DNA from: Aequorivita sp. H23M31 | GTDB taxonomy: Bacteria > Bacteroidota > Bacteroidia > Flavobacteriales > Flavobacteriaceae | DNA length: 64,000 nt | Direction: 5' to 3' | NCBI RefSeq assembly: GCF_004022485.1 | Contig: NZ_CP034951.1 | Coordinates: forward strand, 2,108,001 to 2,172,000 | Shown here: one piece after another, positions 53,722 to 62,515 of the stretch | How positions within the stretch are numbered: the first letter of the stretch is position 1 | How the letters are laid out: each line of letters opens with the position of its first letter | Made by a program: the position numbers and the translations under genes | Notes under the pieces: model-generated | What the model was told of the DNA's origin: nothing | Seen by the model: the letters and a program-made list of their open reading frames with translations, nothing else | The model's database searches: none

Positions 53722-54345
53722 TTACAGCAATTTTTTTATGTCCTCTTTTAGCATCTGAATGTTCTTTGGATCAAGACCATCATAATAAATCAAAGGATTG
53801 TCATTTTCATCTTTTCGAGAGCGAATATTCCCTTCCTGATCTATAAGGGCAAAGAATCCTGAATGCTCAAAGCCAGCTTCCGTGTCGGGAATTTCACCTA
53901 CATATAGATTAAAACCTTCGTTAGCGAGTTTAAATATTTTTTCTTTCTCGCCCGTTAATAAATGCCACTGCAATTTTGTAATTCCCTTATCCTTGGCATA
54001 TTGTTTTAAAACCTCTGGGGTATCGTGGTTTGGATCAATGGTAAAGGAGGCTATACCCACATTCGGATTCCCGAGGAATTCATTTTGGATCTTTACCATA
54101 TTCTCATTCATAATTGGACAAATATCCGGACAAGTGGTAAAGAAAAATTCCACCACATAAACTTTCCCTTCGTAGTCGTTATTTGTAATAGTCTTGCCAT
54201 TCTGATCGGTAAAACTGAAATTAGGGACTTTCCCAATGGTTTCCAATGTGGGTTTAAAAAGCTTGTCCACAATTTTTGGAACCGCCCATATCCCGAAGAT
54301 TAAAATAACGAACGAAATACCTATATATGAATAATTATTTTTCAC
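53722..54345 (-). CDS. SCO-family copper chaperone
   Basis: A 207-residue protein anchored by one N-terminal helix (YIGISFVILIFGIWAVP), with a thioredoxin fold facing the periplasm. Copper ligands are Cys72 and Cys76 in FTTCPDICPIMN and the His in FEHSGFFALID. SCO proteins deliver copper or control thiols for the CuA centre of cytochrome oxidase subunit II. It belongs to the oxidase assembly group with its neighbours. Confidence 0.92.
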   Translation of the reverse strand: MKNNYSYIGISFVILIFGIWAVPKIVDKLFKPTLETIGKVPNFSFTDQNGKTITNNDYEGKVYVVEFFFTTCPDICPIMNENMVKIQNEFLGNPNVGIASFTIDPNHDTPEVLKQYAKDKGITKLQWHLLTGEKEKIFKLANEGFNLYVGEIPDTEAGFEHSGFFALIDQEGNIRSRKDENDNPLIYYDGLDPKNIQMLKEDIKKLL

Positions 54346-54448
54346 TTTAAAAGCTTACTTTTTAAATTTAATACGAAACGAAATCTTTCTTTTCCCTTTT
54401 CTCTTATCTTTTTCTGAATTCTAAATTCATAATTCTGAATTCAGAAAT

Positions 54449-55108
54449 TTATATCTCCCTATTTGAACTATACTTTTTCAAAGCCCTACGATATTCCGCT
54501 AACAGCACTTTTACGTCATCGCTCATTTTATTGTTGATTTCGGCAATATTGCTGGAGTCAAAGCCGTACATTCTGCCTCCATCTTTTTCATCGTCATCCC
54601 TACCGCGAAGACTGCGTTCCTTGTCTATTATAAAAACATACGGAGTAGATATATTGGAATCTAAAGTAAAATTGGATTGAAGGGAGTGAAATACTTCCTT
54701 GATCCTATCTTCGGAACCAAAGGCAAACAACCAGGAATCCGTAGGTGCGATTTCCTGTAACTTTTTATCAATATTTCTTGCCTGCTCCTCAGTGCCTTCT
54801 GGAAGAAGGATAACAAACTGAAATTCTTTAAACGCCCGATTTTTCCCGTAGATTTTATGGGCAAGGTTATAGGCATAGGCGCGATGTTCTTCCAAATCCT
54901 TTCCGAAAAAACCCAGGATAGTTATTCGATTTTCTAACTGAACCGGTTTGTTTTCCAGGGTTGTAAAACCGCTCAATTCAGAAACATTTTCCGTGAGCAC
55001 GGGTAATGGCTTAAAATAATTGGTGCTAAGGGAAAAAAATATATAGGCCGTAATGGGCAAAATAAAAAGTACACCGAGTACCAGATATTTCTTTAGATTT
55101 TGTTGCAT
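54449..55108 (-). CDS. SCO-like membrane-anchored protein without copper cysteines
   Basis: About 219 residues from ATG 55108 (MQQNLKKYLVLGVLFILP); ATG 55123 is in frame but lies so close to the -7 box at 55131 that the message would be nearly leaderless. One N-terminal helix, then a thioredoxin-like pattern (NRITILGFFGKDLEEHRAYA ... FVILLPEGTEEQARNI ... PYVFIIDKERSLRGRDDDEKD) similar in outline to SCO proteins, but the CxxxC copper site is absent. Position next to SCO suggests a degenerate paralogue with a structural role. The function is unknown. Confidence 0.7.
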   Translation of the reverse strand: MQQNLKKYLVLGVLFILPITAYIFFSLSTNYFKPLPVLTENVSELSGFTTLENKPVQLENRITILGFFGKDLEEHRAYAYNLAHKIYGKNRAFKEFQFVILLPEGTEEQARNIDKKLQEIAPTDSWLFAFGSEDRIKEVFHSLQSNFTLDSNISTPYVFIIDKERSLRGRDDDEKDGGRMYGFDSSNIAEINNKMSDDVKVLLAEYRRALKKYSSNREI

Positions 55109-55130
55109 AGTTTTATGCTGCAAAAATACG

Positions 55131-55138
55131 AGGTTCGA
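55131..55138 (-). promoter_or_regulatory. -7 box for the SCO-like/SCO/DUF420 transcript
   Basis: The minus strand reads TATTTTTG, an exact match, 22 nt before ATG 55108. It follows the terminator of the coxIV gene side, so a new transcript probably begins here. Confidence 0.5.
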
Positions 55139-55188
55139 AGACCTTGGGCAACCTTTAAAAGGTTAATTTCAAAAGATCAGGACATAAA

Positions 55189-55208
55189 AAAACCCTCACG
55201 AGAGGGCT
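55189..55208 (-). terminator. Intrinsic terminator after the oxidase subunit IV gene
   Basis: On minus, CCCTC-TCGT-GAGGG followed by seven U, 20 bp after the stop at 55228. A short but typical terminator that ends the ctaB-cox transcript. Confidence 0.75.
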
Positions 55209-55227
55209 TTTATTGGATTGATTATTT

Positions 55228-55623
55228 TTAAAAATCAAATTTTATAAATCCGTTTTTATACACTTCATAAATATAGTCTCCCTCTATTAAAAGAAGTGCC
55301 ACCAAGTATGCAATCAAAAAGACTCCGGTCCATACTACAGCTCTTCGGAGGCCGCTAACTTCGTCGCGGATGTGCATAAAATCCCAGGTAATATAATATG
55401 CCTTAAAAATAGTTAGCAAAACAAAAATCCAGTTAAGGAGTTTTAACGCTAAAAAGTGATGTTCCAATAGAAAATCGGGACGAATAATTCCCAATACAAC
55501 CTCAATAATAGTAACGATAGAAAGTATAACAAAAACTCCCCATATTTTATGAATGTTACTTTTGAACTTTAGTTTTCCCCTAAAGATTGCAAGTTTATGT
55601 TCGTGTGTGTATATCGGTTCCAT
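55228..55623 (-). CDS. Cytochrome c oxidase subunit IV family protein
   Basis: A 131-residue protein with three membrane helices (IWGVFVILSIVTIIEVVLGI; ALKLLNWIFVLLTIFKAYYI; AVVWTGVFLIAYLVALLLI). EVVLGIIRP and FKAYYITWDFMHIRDE fit the prokaryotic subunit IV family. It is a small accessory subunit of the heme-copper oxidase. It follows the subunit III gene by 18 bp. Confidence 0.85.
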   Translation of the reverse strand: MEPIYTHEHKLAIFRGKLKFKSNIHKIWGVFVILSIVTIIEVVLGIIRPDFLLEHHFLALKLLNWIFVLLTIFKAYYITWDFMHIRDEVSGLRRAVVWTGVFLIAYLVALLLIEGDYIYEVYKNGFIKFDF

Positions 55624-55641
55624 TTTAAAAATTTAATAAAC

Positions 55642-56625
55642 TTATACAAGATAAAAGAATGTAAATACAAATACCCATACCAAATCCACAAAGTGCCAGT
55701 AAAGTCCCACTTTTTCAACCATCTCATAGCTTCCTCTTCTTTCGTAGGTACCGACAAGAACATTAATAAAGATGATGAAATTGAGCATTACACCGATAGA
55801 AACGTGGAATCCGTGGAAACCGGTAATAAAGAAAAAGAAATCGGCGAATAATGGGTGACCATATTCGTTATGGGTAAGGTTTGCCCCTCTCACTACCAAC
55901 TTTCCATCTCTTTCAAGCTTTGAAATAGACTCTTCCCGAGAAAGAACAATATGATGCCCGTGCTCGTCTTTTTGTTGAATCCTGAGTAAAATATTTTCAT
56001 TCGCTATAAACCCGGCCTTTACCTGTTCGAATGAGACTTCGGGAAGGAACGCAGGCTCCTTTTTAAACCAAATACCATTTTCCCTTGTATGCTCTGTACG
56101 ACCTGTGGTAGCTAAGGCAGCAAAATCTTCCAGGGCCACCCGTTCACCATCCTTATCCAAGAATTGCAATATCTGGCCACCGTGGGTTTCTACTGCACCA
56201 TAATCTCCTTTTATAAATGTAGCCCACTCCCAAGCTTGTGAACTAAGGAAAATCAAACCTCCGATAATGGTTAGGAATAAGTAAAAAATCACTTTGTGCT
56301 TCTGCATTTTGCTTCCGGCATCTACTGCCAGAACCATAGTTACAGAGGAGAAAATAAGGACAAAGGTCATAAATGCCACATAGTACATTGGGGCGTCTAC
56401 ACCATGAAGAAAGGGAAAGTGAGTAAATACCTCGTCCGGGATTGGCCAAATATCGGCAAATTTGAACCGAGACATTCCATAAGAGGCAAGGAATCCAGAA
56501 AAGGTCAAGGAATCGGAAACGATGAAAAACCACATCATCAATTTTCCATAGCTTGCCCTGAACGGCGAACTTCCGCCTCCCCAAGTTTTTCCTTCAGTAC
56601 CTGTTTGAACAACAGTTGCTTCCAT
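55642..56625 (-). CDS. Heme-copper oxidase subunit III, long form with periplasmic insertion
   Basis: A 327-residue subunit III. Helices include LMMWFFIVSDSLTFSGFLAS, FMTFVLIFSSVTMVLAVDAG and, at the C-terminus, FFFITGFHGFHVSIGVMLNF and WHFVDLVWVFVFTFFYLV, the family signature. Between the third and fourth helices is an insertion of about 100 hydrophilic residues (GAVETHGGQILQFLDKDGER to NLTHNEYGHPLFAD) not found in short subunit III proteins. It pairs with the shorter subunit III gene upstream. Confidence 0.9.
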   Translation of the reverse strand: MEATVVQTGTEGKTWGGGSSPFRASYGKLMMWFFIVSDSLTFSGFLASYGMSRFKFADIWPIPDEVFTHFPFLHGVDAPMYYVAFMTFVLIFSSVTMVLAVDAGSKMQKHKVIFYLFLTIIGGLIFLSSQAWEWATFIKGDYGAVETHGGQILQFLDKDGERVALEDFAALATTGRTEHTRENGIWFKKEPAFLPEVSFEQVKAGFIANENILLRIQQKDEHGHHIVLSREESISKLERDGKLVVRGANLTHNEYGHPLFADFFFFITGFHGFHVSIGVMLNFIIFINVLVGTYERRGSYEMVEKVGLYWHFVDLVWVFVFTFFYLV

Positions 56626-56654
56626 AAAAAGAGTTTGGTTTAAAAAATAAGATT

Positions 56655-56662
56655 CAAAAATA
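56655..56662 (-). promoter_or_regulatory. Possible internal -7 box before the long subunit III gene
   Basis: The minus strand reads TATTTTTG, an exact TAnnTTTG match, 30 nt before ATG 56625. It may add an internal promoter within the oxidase operon. Confidence 0.35.
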
Positions 56663-56672
56663 CGTTTAATTT

Positions 56673-57263
56673 TTATTTAACGAAATATAAAAACAGAAAC
56701 AGGTAAATCCATATAGCATCTACGAAATGCCAGAAAGTTGCAGCCAGTTCAATTCCAAGGGTTTTACCGTTTCGGTATTTCTGTTTATAATGATTATAAA
56801 TTACGACCACGAGCGATACAAGCGCTCCAACCACGTGGGCAACGTGGAGTAAAACGACCAAATAGATGAAAGATGTAGTAATACTACTGGTTGGACCCGT
56901 GAAATTATAACCGCTTTTTATTATTTCGGAAAACCCAACGAATTGAAAAACCACAAATGCTATCCCGAGCAAAAGGGTGACAATAAATAAAATCATCCCT
57001 TGGGAAGGACGGTCCTTTTGAACGGCTTTTTTACCTAAATGAATTGTAACACTACTGATAAGGATTAAAACGAGGCTAATATAAAATGCAGGCGGAATTT
57101 CAAAACTGGAAATCCAGTCAGGGCGTTCCTTGCTCACCACATACGCACTGGTTAGCCCAGCAAAACTCATTGTAAGGCTTATTATGCCAAACCAAAGGAT
57201 GTTCTTTTTGGCTCGCGCTATTTTTACCTCTTGTGGACCATTGGTTAAATTCATTGTTATCAT
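56673..57263 (-). CDS. Cytochrome c oxidase subunit III family protein, short form
   Basis: A 196-residue protein with five membrane helices and the subunit III signature in the C-terminal half (VVLLHVAHVVGALVSLVVVI; AATFWHFVDAIWIYLFLFLY). It helps proton uptake and turnover stability in the oxidase. It lies between ctaB and the long-form subunit III gene, so the operon codes for two subunit III proteins, which is usual in Flavobacteriaceae. The catalytic subunits I and II are not in this window. Confidence 0.9.
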   Translation of the reverse strand: MITMNLTNGPQEVKIARAKKNILWFGIISLTMSFAGLTSAYVVSKERPDWISSFEIPPAFYISLVLILISSVTIHLGKKAVQKDRPSQGMILFIVTLLLGIAFVVFQFVGFSEIIKSGYNFTGPTSSITTSFIYLVVLLHVAHVVGALVSLVVVIYNHYKQKYRNGKTLGIELAATFWHFVDAIWIYLFLFLYFVK

Positions 57264-57309
57264 TTAAAAAAAATTGAAAATTTCTTATTATTGACTTATA
57301 AAGTCTCTG

Positions 57310-58209
57310 CTATCTAATAAATTTATCTGCTACATAAATAATTTGTAGCAAGGTAATATAACTAACGCTAGCGAGCATTAGTTGTTTGGCGGCTTTTGAT
57401 GTCTTTTCGCGATACAGTTTTACCGCATAATAGAGTAGTCCAATTCCTATCAGTCCAACCAATACCCCAGAAATAGGGGTTAAAAATAATTTCCCTGTAA
57501 TACCCAATACCGGAACCAAAGAAATCAGCACAGTCCATATACAGTACAGAACAACTTGGAGGGCAGTGCCTTTATCTCTCTTTCCATTCGGAAGCATATA
57601 AAAACCGCCCTTTTCATAATCATCATAAAGAAACCACCCAATTGCCCAAAAGTGGGGAAATTGCCAGAAGAATTGAATCATAAATAAGGTTCCCGGCTCA
57701 ATTCCAAAACTTCCAGTAGCGGCGACCCATCCCAACATAAACGGAATAGCACCAGGAAAGGCACCCACAAAAACAGATAGGGGCGTTTTCGTTTTTAAAG
57801 GAGTGTACAAACTCACGTACATAAAAATTGAAACAGCACCGAACATTGCCGTAATGGGATTTATGGAATATAAAACCCCTATCCCTAAAAGGGTCAAGAT
57901 TACTCCTAAAATAAAAGCGGACCGTACACTCATTCTACCCGCGGGCAAGGGTCTATCTTTGGTCCTCTCCATTAAAGCATCCAGATCCCGCTCCACAATC
58001 TGGTTAAAAACATTGGATGCACCCACCATGGCGTAACCTCCAACACATAAAAGAAAGAGTACAGAAAAATCGATATGGTCAGCTCCCAATAAATAACCAG
58101 CAACGGAAGAAAATAAAACACTGATGGAAAGCCGAAATTTGGTTATTTCAGTAAAATTCCGAAGCATCAATTGCACGTTGGATTGGGAATGGGCTATGGA
58201 CAAATTCAT
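57310..58209 (-). CDS. ctaB: Protoheme IX farnesyltransferase (heme O synthase)
   Basis: A 299-residue UbiA-family prenyltransferase that adds a farnesyl group to heme B to give heme O, the precursor of heme A. The Asp-rich site is NVFNQIVERDLDALMERTKDRPLP (Asn-x-x-x-Asp type), and the second is in YDDYEKGGFYMLPNGKRDKGT. It contains about eight membrane helices, and GAFPGAIPFMLGWVAATG is typical. It is the first gene of the oxidase operon, preceded by a -7 box at 58226. Confidence 0.93.
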   Translation of the reverse strand: MNLSIAHSQSNVQLMLRNFTEITKFRLSISVLFSSVAGYLLGADHIDFSVLFLLCVGGYAMVGASNVFNQIVERDLDALMERTKDRPLPAGRMSVRSAFILGVILTLLGIGVLYSINPITAMFGAVSIFMYVSLYTPLKTKTPLSVFVGAFPGAIPFMLGWVAATGSFGIEPGTLFMIQFFWQFPHFWAIGWFLYDDYEKGGFYMLPNGKRDKGTALQVVLYCIWTVLISLVPVLGITGKLFLTPISGVLVGLIGIGLLYYAVKLYREKTSKAAKQLMLASVSYITLLQIIYVADKFIR

Positions 58210-58225
58210 AATTTATATGGCTGCG

Positions 58226-58233
58226 CAAAGATA
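58226..58233 (-). promoter_or_regulatory. -7 box for the ctaB-cox operon
   Basis: The minus strand reads TATCTTTG, an exact TAnnTTTG match, 17 nt before the ATG at 58209. No strong -33 element. Confidence 0.5.
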
Positions 58234-58329
58234 CAGTTCCTCTTAAGTATTCACAACAGAAACATAGCAATCTCATATTAATATTTGGGGAATTTTAGTA
58301 TTTTCAACCATTCTTAAAATTCAAGTACT

Positions 58330-59319
58330 ATGGGCTTTAGATTATCGGTCGTTTTATTTTTTCTATTATCGGGAATTGCATCAATATCCCAAACGGATAC
58401 TGGAAAAGAAACTTATACAAAAATGCTAAAGGTTCAAAACAACATCTATGTGTTGCAGAGTGATGGCGGCAATATTGGATTGAGTTTTGGAAAAGATGGA
58501 ATTTTTATGGTGGACGACTTTTTTTCCGGGAATGTTGAGCAAATGCAAAAGGAAATTAAGAAGATAAGCGACAAGCCCGTGCGGTTTGTAGTAAATACCC
58601 ACTTTCATAATGATCATAGTGGAGGGAATCCAATCCTAGCCAAGGAGGGAGCAACAATTTTTTCCCACGAACTGGTTCGGGAACGATTGATGAAGGTGAT
58701 GAATGAAGGTGCAAAAAAACTATCAGAAGACCTTTTGCCGATGGTAACTTTTGAAGAAAAAATAAACTTTTATTTCAACAATGAAAAAATAGTTGTTTTT
58801 CACGTTCCCAATGCCCATACAGACGGAGATGTCATGGTTTACTTTACACAGAGTAACGTCTTACAAACTGGAGACGTTTTTGTTAATGGGCAATACCCTT
58901 TTATTGATCTGAAGAACGGAGGAAGTGTGAAAGGTTACGAAGCTGGTATTCAGAAGGCTTTGGCTTTAATAAACCAACAAACCAAGATTATTCCCGGTCA
59001 CGGCCCTATTTCAACATATAAAGAACTGGAAAACAACCTTCGGCTGCTATCGGTTACATATAAGAAAGTGACCCAACAAGTTCTATTGGGTAAAACGGAA
59101 GATGAGGTAGCCAATATGAAAGAACTTACTGATACCTATAATGAAAGTGGATATAAGCCAGGCTACGTAACTGCCGATGATTTTATAAGAACCTTATATA
59201 AAGATGCTTCCAGCGGAAGTTCAGAAAAAAAGGAAAGACTCAAGGAAAATGAGGATGCCCGAAAGAAGTATGAGCAGATAAAACGGCAACAGGAATCTAA
59301 AAAGAAGAAAAAGAACTAG
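58330..59319 (+). CDS. Secreted metallo-beta-lactamase-fold hydrolase
   Basis: A 329-residue protein with a signal peptide (LSVVLFFLLSGIASISQ) and the MBL zinc motif HFHNDHSGGN (91-100). Further metal ligands are in VPNAHTDGDVMVYF and IIPGHGPIS, and the conserved Asp is in LQTGDVFVN. It resembles the class B3/quinoprotein-relay-SoxH-like periplasmic hydrolases; true beta-lactamase activity cannot be claimed. The C-terminus is a Lys/Glu helix (SSEKKERLKENEDARKKYEQ) that ends in KKKKKN. Single gene. Confidence 0.87.
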   Translation: MGFRLSVVLFFLLSGIASISQTDTGKETYTKMLKVQNNIYVLQSDGGNIGLSFGKDGIFMVDDFFSGNVEQMQKEIKKISDKPVRFVVNTHFHNDHSGGNPILAKEGATIFSHELVRERLMKVMNEGAKKLSEDLLPMVTFEEKINFYFNNEKIVVFHVPNAHTDGDVMVYFTQSNVLQTGDVFVNGQYPFIDLKNGGSVKGYEAGIQKALALINQQTKIIPGHGPISTYKELENNLRLLSVTYKKVTQQVLLGKTEDEVANMKELTDTYNESGYKPGYVTADDFIRTLYKDASSGSSEKKERLKENEDARKKYEQIKRQQESKKKKKN

Positions 59320-59399
59320 GTGAAAAATTAGGCAGTGGCAGTGGGCAGTATTAATAACTGATAATTTCTCAAGTTCTATGAAACGAATGGAAACCGCTG

Positions 59400-61490
59400 T
59401 TAAAAGTCGTAATACCAATTAAATAGATCGGTACGAATGCCAAAATTGACCCAAGTAGTTTGATTTTTAAAAACCATATCGGTATCTATGGTTGGGCTAA
59501 AATTCCTAAAAATATAACTTCCATAGATTTTCAGATTCGTAGCTGGATTTATTAAATATCCCAGTTGTACTTCCGTATGAAGGAAATCGGTAGTATTACC
59601 TTGTGCAACCGTATTTCCTAGATCGGATACCCTATCATTTTCAGTCCCATAAATATCACTTCCGTAAAAGAATGAATCTTCTGGGGTGTTGAACTCGAAA
59701 CCGCGTTTTGCCATTATCAATTTGGCATCGCCAAATACTCTTCCTCTTTGATATCTTGCTATTGCTATAAATTCCGAAAAGTTAGCTCCCAGCGTATGGG
59801 CCATAGATTGGTTGTTATGGCCATAGTTTAAGTTAATGGTATTATGGGCATACATATAAGGACGGGCGCGATTGTACTCTGTCTGCAGGTAAAGGTTTTT
59901 TACACCAAAGGCATCATAATATTTCAAACCTAGCTGATATCCTATCTTATTTTTATAACTTCCATTTCCTCCAAAAATATCGGAAGTTGAAAACTCGTCT
60001 ATTGCCAACTGTCCATACACGTTAACACGATCATTCACCTTGTACTTTCCTGTTAACCCTATTAAGGCATTTCCGCCTCTGGAACCAGTCGAGAATTCAA
60101 TAGCACGATAAAATATAACTGGATTGAGATAATTAAAATCAAAACCGCGATTATTGTCATTTTCCCATATTACCGATTCAAAAAAACCAAGATTTAAACG
60201 TTTGGTAATGTTATAGCTCAAATAGTGATATGCCATATATTTCGTTCCAAAGGAACCTCCATCGGTTGCTTCCAGGCGCACATCACGGAGGGACATCCAC
60301 ACATTTGTGTATTTCAATTTCCAAAAAGTCGTATTCAATCTAAAATAAGGATATGGACTGGCATTATCACTTATCAACAAAGAGCGGTAACCATCACCTA
60401 TAAAATTCTTGCCGTGGCCAAGTTGGAGATTAAAATATTTAGAAGGGGAATAGGAAATCTGTCCCGTCGCAACAGGATAATCATAGGAATCCGTCTTAAA
60501 TTTTTTTGCTACTCCTCTACCAGGAATAATGGCGGGATTCCCACCATAAGGCCTTATAGATTCGGCATACCTATTAAAATAATCTGCAAACCGCCCCTGA
60601 CTTTCATAAACGACCGCAAAAAAAGTAAGCTTCTTACCCAACCCACCTTGAGTATATACTAGCCGCGTATTATTATACGTATTAATGTCCGCATCAAAAT
60701 CCTTACCCACTTGAAGATCTACCCCAGGATCCAGGGTAATCCAATAATCGTCCCCGCTAATGGTCACCATATGCTCATTCCAAAACTTTCGGCCCAACCA
60801 AGTACTACGAGGTTCGGATATACGGGTATTATGGACCTCAAAATCATAATATTTATTAACTTCATCATACGTATAAGGTTTTTGACCTGTATGTGTATTG
60901 AGCCCAACCCTATTCATATCAGGATCAAAAAGACTATAATTATGATGTGAAAGAGGAATGTTGATATTGCTTTTATATTCCTGATTTTTATAGGGAAGAT
61001 TCTTTATTTCATCGTATTCCTTTGCCAACTTTTCCTGGGATTCCTTCGCGGGATCTTTGGAAGGAGACAAAATACTTTTTCCTGGTTCTACCAACGGAAT
61101 AGCGATTGGCAATGTAAACTGGACATAAGTAGGAGACCCATTATAAGTAGCAGGTTTGAGAGTAGGGAGCATTTCAAAAACCCGACGCACTTCTGTATTT
61201 AGTTCTGCATAAACACCATCTACATAGAGCAAATTGAATTTTCCTTCCTTATTAACTTCAAAAAGCACATTAATAATTCCCTTATATTTTTGTTCAGCAA
61301 TCTTCTCTGGCACGGACAGATTATCATAAATAAATTGCTGTAAGGTCTGGCTAAAACATTGCTCCATTTCATCAACAGACATCTCTTTACAATTGGGAAA
61401 TTCAGGATATTTCTCGTAATCCGTGGAGGAAATTTGTGCGACACTGCTAAGTGTAAAGGAAAATAAGCATAGCAATAATAAATGTTTCAT
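59400..61490 (-). CDS. remB: RemB-like gliding/surface protein: TonB-C-like domain fused to a Wzi-type barrel
   Basis: A 696-residue protein. Signal peptide KHLLLLCLFSFTLSSVAQ. Residues about 27-132 resemble a TonB C-terminal domain (YPEFPNCKEMSVDEMEQCF, INVLFEVNKEGKFNLLYVDG, FEMLPTLKPATYNGSPTYVQ). The rest is an outer membrane barrel of the capsule-assembly Wzi type (GKNFIGDGYRSLLISDNASPY; GFFESVIWENDNNRGFDFNYL; NLYLQTEYNRARPYMYAHN). This matches flavobacterial RemB, a motility-linked surface protein, as far as I recognise it. Two TonB genes with the same terminal domain lie just upstream. A role in gliding or in polysaccharide attachment is inference. Confidence 0.72.
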   Translation of the reverse strand: MKHLLLLCLFSFTLSSVAQISSTDYEKYPEFPNCKEMSVDEMEQCFSQTLQQFIYDNLSVPEKIAEQKYKGIINVLFEVNKEGKFNLLYVDGVYAELNTEVRRVFEMLPTLKPATYNGSPTYVQFTLPIAIPLVEPGKSILSPSKDPAKESQEKLAKEYDEIKNLPYKNQEYKSNINIPLSHHNYSLFDPDMNRVGLNTHTGQKPYTYDEVNKYYDFEVHNTRISEPRSTWLGRKFWNEHMVTISGDDYWITLDPGVDLQVGKDFDADINTYNNTRLVYTQGGLGKKLTFFAVVYESQGRFADYFNRYAESIRPYGGNPAIIPGRGVAKKFKTDSYDYPVATGQISYSPSKYFNLQLGHGKNFIGDGYRSLLISDNASPYPYFRLNTTFWKLKYTNVWMSLRDVRLEATDGGSFGTKYMAYHYLSYNITKRLNLGFFESVIWENDNNRGFDFNYLNPVIFYRAIEFSTGSRGGNALIGLTGKYKVNDRVNVYGQLAIDEFSTSDIFGGNGSYKNKIGYQLGLKYYDAFGVKNLYLQTEYNRARPYMYAHNTINLNYGHNNQSMAHTLGANFSEFIAIARYQRGRVFGDAKLIMAKRGFEFNTPEDSFFYGSDIYGTENDRVSDLGNTVAQGNTTDFLHTEVQLGYLINPATNLKIYGSYIFRNFSPTIDTDMVFKNQTTWVNFGIRTDLFNWYYDF

Positions 61491-61552
61491 GCACTCAGAG
61501 AGATTTTAGGGGCGAAAGATACAGTTTTTTTTGAAGGAGTATATATGGAAAA

Positions 61553-61576
61553 AGCCCTCAATTTTCATTGAAGGCT
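61553..61576 (-). terminator. Possible terminator after the first TonB gene
   Basis: Inverted repeat AGCCCTCAAT / ATTGAAGGCT with one mismatch and a 4-nt loop, 20 bp after the stop at 61596; a short run of U follows on minus. Moderate support. Confidence 0.45.
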
Positions 61577-61595
61577 AGCTATTTAAATTAAGGTT

Positions 61596-62372
61596 TTAAG
61601 GAATTCTAAAACTTATAGGAACTGTATAAACTACATCTACGGATTTATCTCCTTGTCGTCCTGGTTTCATTCTCGGTAATTTAGCCACAACTCGCATTGC
61701 CTCATTTTTTAATTTTTCATTTGCGGAATTGGCTTTAACATCCGTAATAAAACCTTTGGAATCAATTTTAAACTGTACGTAGATTCTATAGATTTGATTA
61801 GAACCCATTTCTGAAAGAAGTTCTTTTCTGAAATTCCTATTAATAAAAACATTTAATTGAGAGGACAAACATTCTACCTTTTCAGCATTGGTCCCCAAAC
61901 TTTCACATCCTGGATAGACAGGTACATATTCAACATTAAGAATTGAAAGCGGCGCGCTTGGTTCAGGTGCTGGCGGCAATTCTATGGATTTCACCGTGGG
62001 TTCAATGGGAACATCTGTTGGAGCAACCGGAGTTTCAATAACGTCCTTTTCATCATTTTCTACGGGTGTTACGGTAGATTTAATAGGCTGAACTACAGTC
62101 TTCGGTTTAACCACAGTTTTTTTTACTGGCTCCACTTTTTTGGGCAGATCGATGTCCAATTGGTAATCTATAACGGGTGGATCCACTAGTACGTAACCAG
62201 AATCCTTTGGATTTTCAGGAGATCCTATTTCAAAAGAAGTCTGCATTAAGAAGAAAATGGCAAGACTACTTACAATAATTCCAATTTGAAAGAAAAGGGT
62301 AGAGTTCCACTTAATATTCACTTGCTTTTTTTCTTCTCTCTTGTTTCGAGGGGTTTTGACATTTGCTTCCAT
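61596..62372 (-). CDS. Energy transducer TonB, copy A
   Basis: A 258-residue TonB protein: cytoplasmic basic start, one helix (TLFFQIGIIVSSLAIFFLMQ), a Pro/Val/Lys-rich periplasmic spacer (KKVEPVKKTVVKPKTVVQP; PVAPTDVPIEPTVKSIELPP), and a C-terminal domain (VPVYPGCESLGTNAEKVECL ... VQFKIDSKGFITDVKAN ... LPRMKPGRQGDKSVDVVYTV). With ExbB/ExbD, encoded elsewhere, it would energise outer membrane receptors. The YPGC and EC cysteines recur in copy B and in the RemB-like protein. Confidence 0.88.
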   Translation of the reverse strand: MEANVKTPRNKREEKKQVNIKWNSTLFFQIGIIVSSLAIFFLMQTSFEIGSPENPKDSGYVLVDPPVIDYQLDIDLPKKVEPVKKTVVKPKTVVQPIKSTVTPVENDEKDVIETPVAPTDVPIEPTVKSIELPPAPEPSAPLSILNVEYVPVYPGCESLGTNAEKVECLSSQLNVFINRNFRKELLSEMGSNQIYRIYVQFKIDSKGFITDVKANSANEKLKNEAMRVVAKLPRMKPGRQGDKSVDVVYTVPISFRIP

Positions 62373-62460
62373 TTTTCTCTTATTTGAAGGTTAAACAAAT
62401 AATTAGCAGATTTTATACATCTGCCTAGAACTGGAATTACAACTGTTATGCCACAAAAAT

Positions 62461-62496
62461 AAAAGTCCCGCTTCTTAATAACAAAGCGGGACTTTT
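62461..62496 (-). terminator. Intrinsic terminator after the second TonB gene
   Basis: A perfect 13-bp stem (62461-62473 with 62484-62496, AAAAGTCCCGCTT), 10-nt loop, flanked by A and T runs. It ends the tonB copy B transcript, 20 bp after its stop. Confidence 0.85.
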
Positions 62497-62515
62497 TTAT
62501 GAAATAAGATATGAA

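Noticed and set aside
54412..54446. Perfect 10-bp inverted repeat TTCTGAATTC / GAATTCAGAA after the SCO-like gene
   Set aside because: The stem is AT-rich with a 15-nt loop and no U-run; SCO follows on the same strand, so it is not a convincing terminator.
58330..59319. MBL-fold protein as a carbapenemase
   Set aside because: The zinc motif alone is common to many hydrolases, and the sequence context does not support antibiotic resistance.
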